DNA of 7,027 bases from NCBI GenBank assembly GCA_021819225.1, contig JAKARU010000043.1:1-7027 (forward strand), in the 5' to 3' direction. Both the position numbers and the translations under genes were made by a program. A model generated the notes under the pieces. It worked only from the letters and a program-made list of their open reading frames with translations, was not told the origin of the DNA and made no database searches. This document shows, in pieces, positions 6,575-7,027 of this stretch (its first letter is position 1; the number at the start of each line of letters is the position of its first letter). Source of the DNA: Thermoplasmata archaeon (GTDB lineage Archaea > Thermoplasmatota > Thermoplasmata > Thermoplasmatales > Thermoplasmataceae).

Positions 6575-7027
6575 ATGGTTGAGGCTGATTCGTCAGAAAA
6601 ATTCAAGAAATACATGGAAGGGGAGAAGAACAGGATAAATGAAGCCCTTGAACAGTATTTTCAATCTGTCATAGATGATGTTAAAGATAGGGAAATGATC
6701 AAGATAGTGAAGGAACTTAGAAATTACACGATGAACGGAGGCAAACGGGTCAGACCTATACTGATTGCAACAGCTTACAGAATGTTTGGTGGAAAGGATG
6801 ATGAGATTTACAGGGCAGCAATCAGCATCGAGCTTTCACAGTCATTCTTCCTGATTCATGATGATATAATGGACAGGAGCGATCTGAGAAGAGGCTTCAA
6901 GAGTTTTCACAGGAAGGTCGAGGAAATGCTTGGAGATATCAAGGACAAGGAACATATGGCAGAATCACTTGCCATAGTTGCGGGTGACCTTGCAGTGGAC
7001 TATTCCTTTGATGCACTCAACAGAAGT
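6575..7027 (+). CDS. Polyprenyl (geranylgeranyl/farnesyl) diphosphate synthase, 3'-truncated by window edge
   Basis: The first 151 codons of a trans-isoprenyl diphosphate synthase run off the right edge. The enzyme condenses IPP with allylic diphosphates to make the C15/C20 chains used for archaeal ether lipids. The signatures are GGKRVRP (55-61), which binds IPP, and the first aspartate-rich motif DDIMD (96-100) followed by RSDLRRG (101-107), which binds the allylic diphosphate through Mg2+. The second aspartate-rich motif lies beyond the window. F91 and F92 occupy positions -5 and -4 before the motif, a size-limiting arrangement discussed in the findings. I chose ATG 6575-6577 because it is the in-frame ATG at leaderless distance from a TATA-like box. 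A nearby ATG at 6570 is in another frame and stops after 22 codons. It is divergent from RNase HII with 74 bp between the start codons. Confidence 0.93.
   Translation, partial: MVEADSSEKFKKYMEGEKNRINEALEQYFQSVIDDVKDREMIKIVKELRNYTMNGGKRVRPILIATAYRMFGGKDDEIYRAAISIELSQSFFLIHDDIMDRSDLRRGFKSFHRKVEEMLGDIKDKEHMAESLAIVAGDLAVDYSFDALNRS

Overview
The window reads as a piece of an archaeal chromosome, most likely from the Thermoplasmatales or a close relative. The evidence is an archaeal XPD-type iron-sulfur helicase, an archaeal-type RNase HII, a polyprenyl (GGPP-type) synthase, dense gene packing with 4-23 bp overlaps, heavy use of AGG/AGA and ATA codons, and TATA-like boxes about 25-28 bp upstream of start codons with little or no 5' leader. 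I cannot name the species. The genus-level guess rests on general resemblance, not on a search.

Layout. On the + strand, the 3' part of a 2-amino-3-ketobutyrate CoA ligase (glycine C-acetyltransferase) runs in from the left edge to 1001. A 96 bp spacer follows with a T-run and a TATA-like box. A sugar-phosphate nucleotidyltransferase with a small cupin-like tail then occupies 1098-2036. It meets a minus-strand block tail to tail, overlapping by 9 bp. Read in its direction of transcription, that block is: RNase HII (6500 to 5868), a TPR-repeat protein (5804 to 5106), an XPD/Rad3 helicase (5109 to 3217), a metallo-beta-lactamase-fold hydrolase (3177 to 2536) and a GNAT acetyltransferase (2558 to 2028). 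At the right edge a polyprenyl synthase starts at 6575 on the + strand, divergent from RNase HII. Their two TATA-like boxes sit back to back in 74 bp.

How the genes relate. RNase HII and XPD are both nucleic-acid maintenance enzymes. The TPR gene lies between them, and its stop codon overlaps the helicase GTG start, so TPR and helicase should be translationally coupled. The hydrolase and acetyltransferase overlap and appear to form a second two-gene unit, with a leaderless first gene and a Shine-Dalgarno-led second gene. The ligase (threonine/glycine metabolism), the nucleotidyltransferase (activated sugars for surface glycans or glycolipids) and the polyprenyl synthase (archaeal lipid chains) are separate metabolic functions.

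The most unusual observation is a single in-frame TAG at 5601-5603. It interrupts an otherwise continuous six-repeat TPR gene at a tyrosine-type position of repeat 2, and the reading frame is intact on both sides. I see no mobile elements, CRISPR arrays, tRNA or rRNA genes, and no clearly novel multi-gene system. No gene-free stretch exceeds 100 bp.
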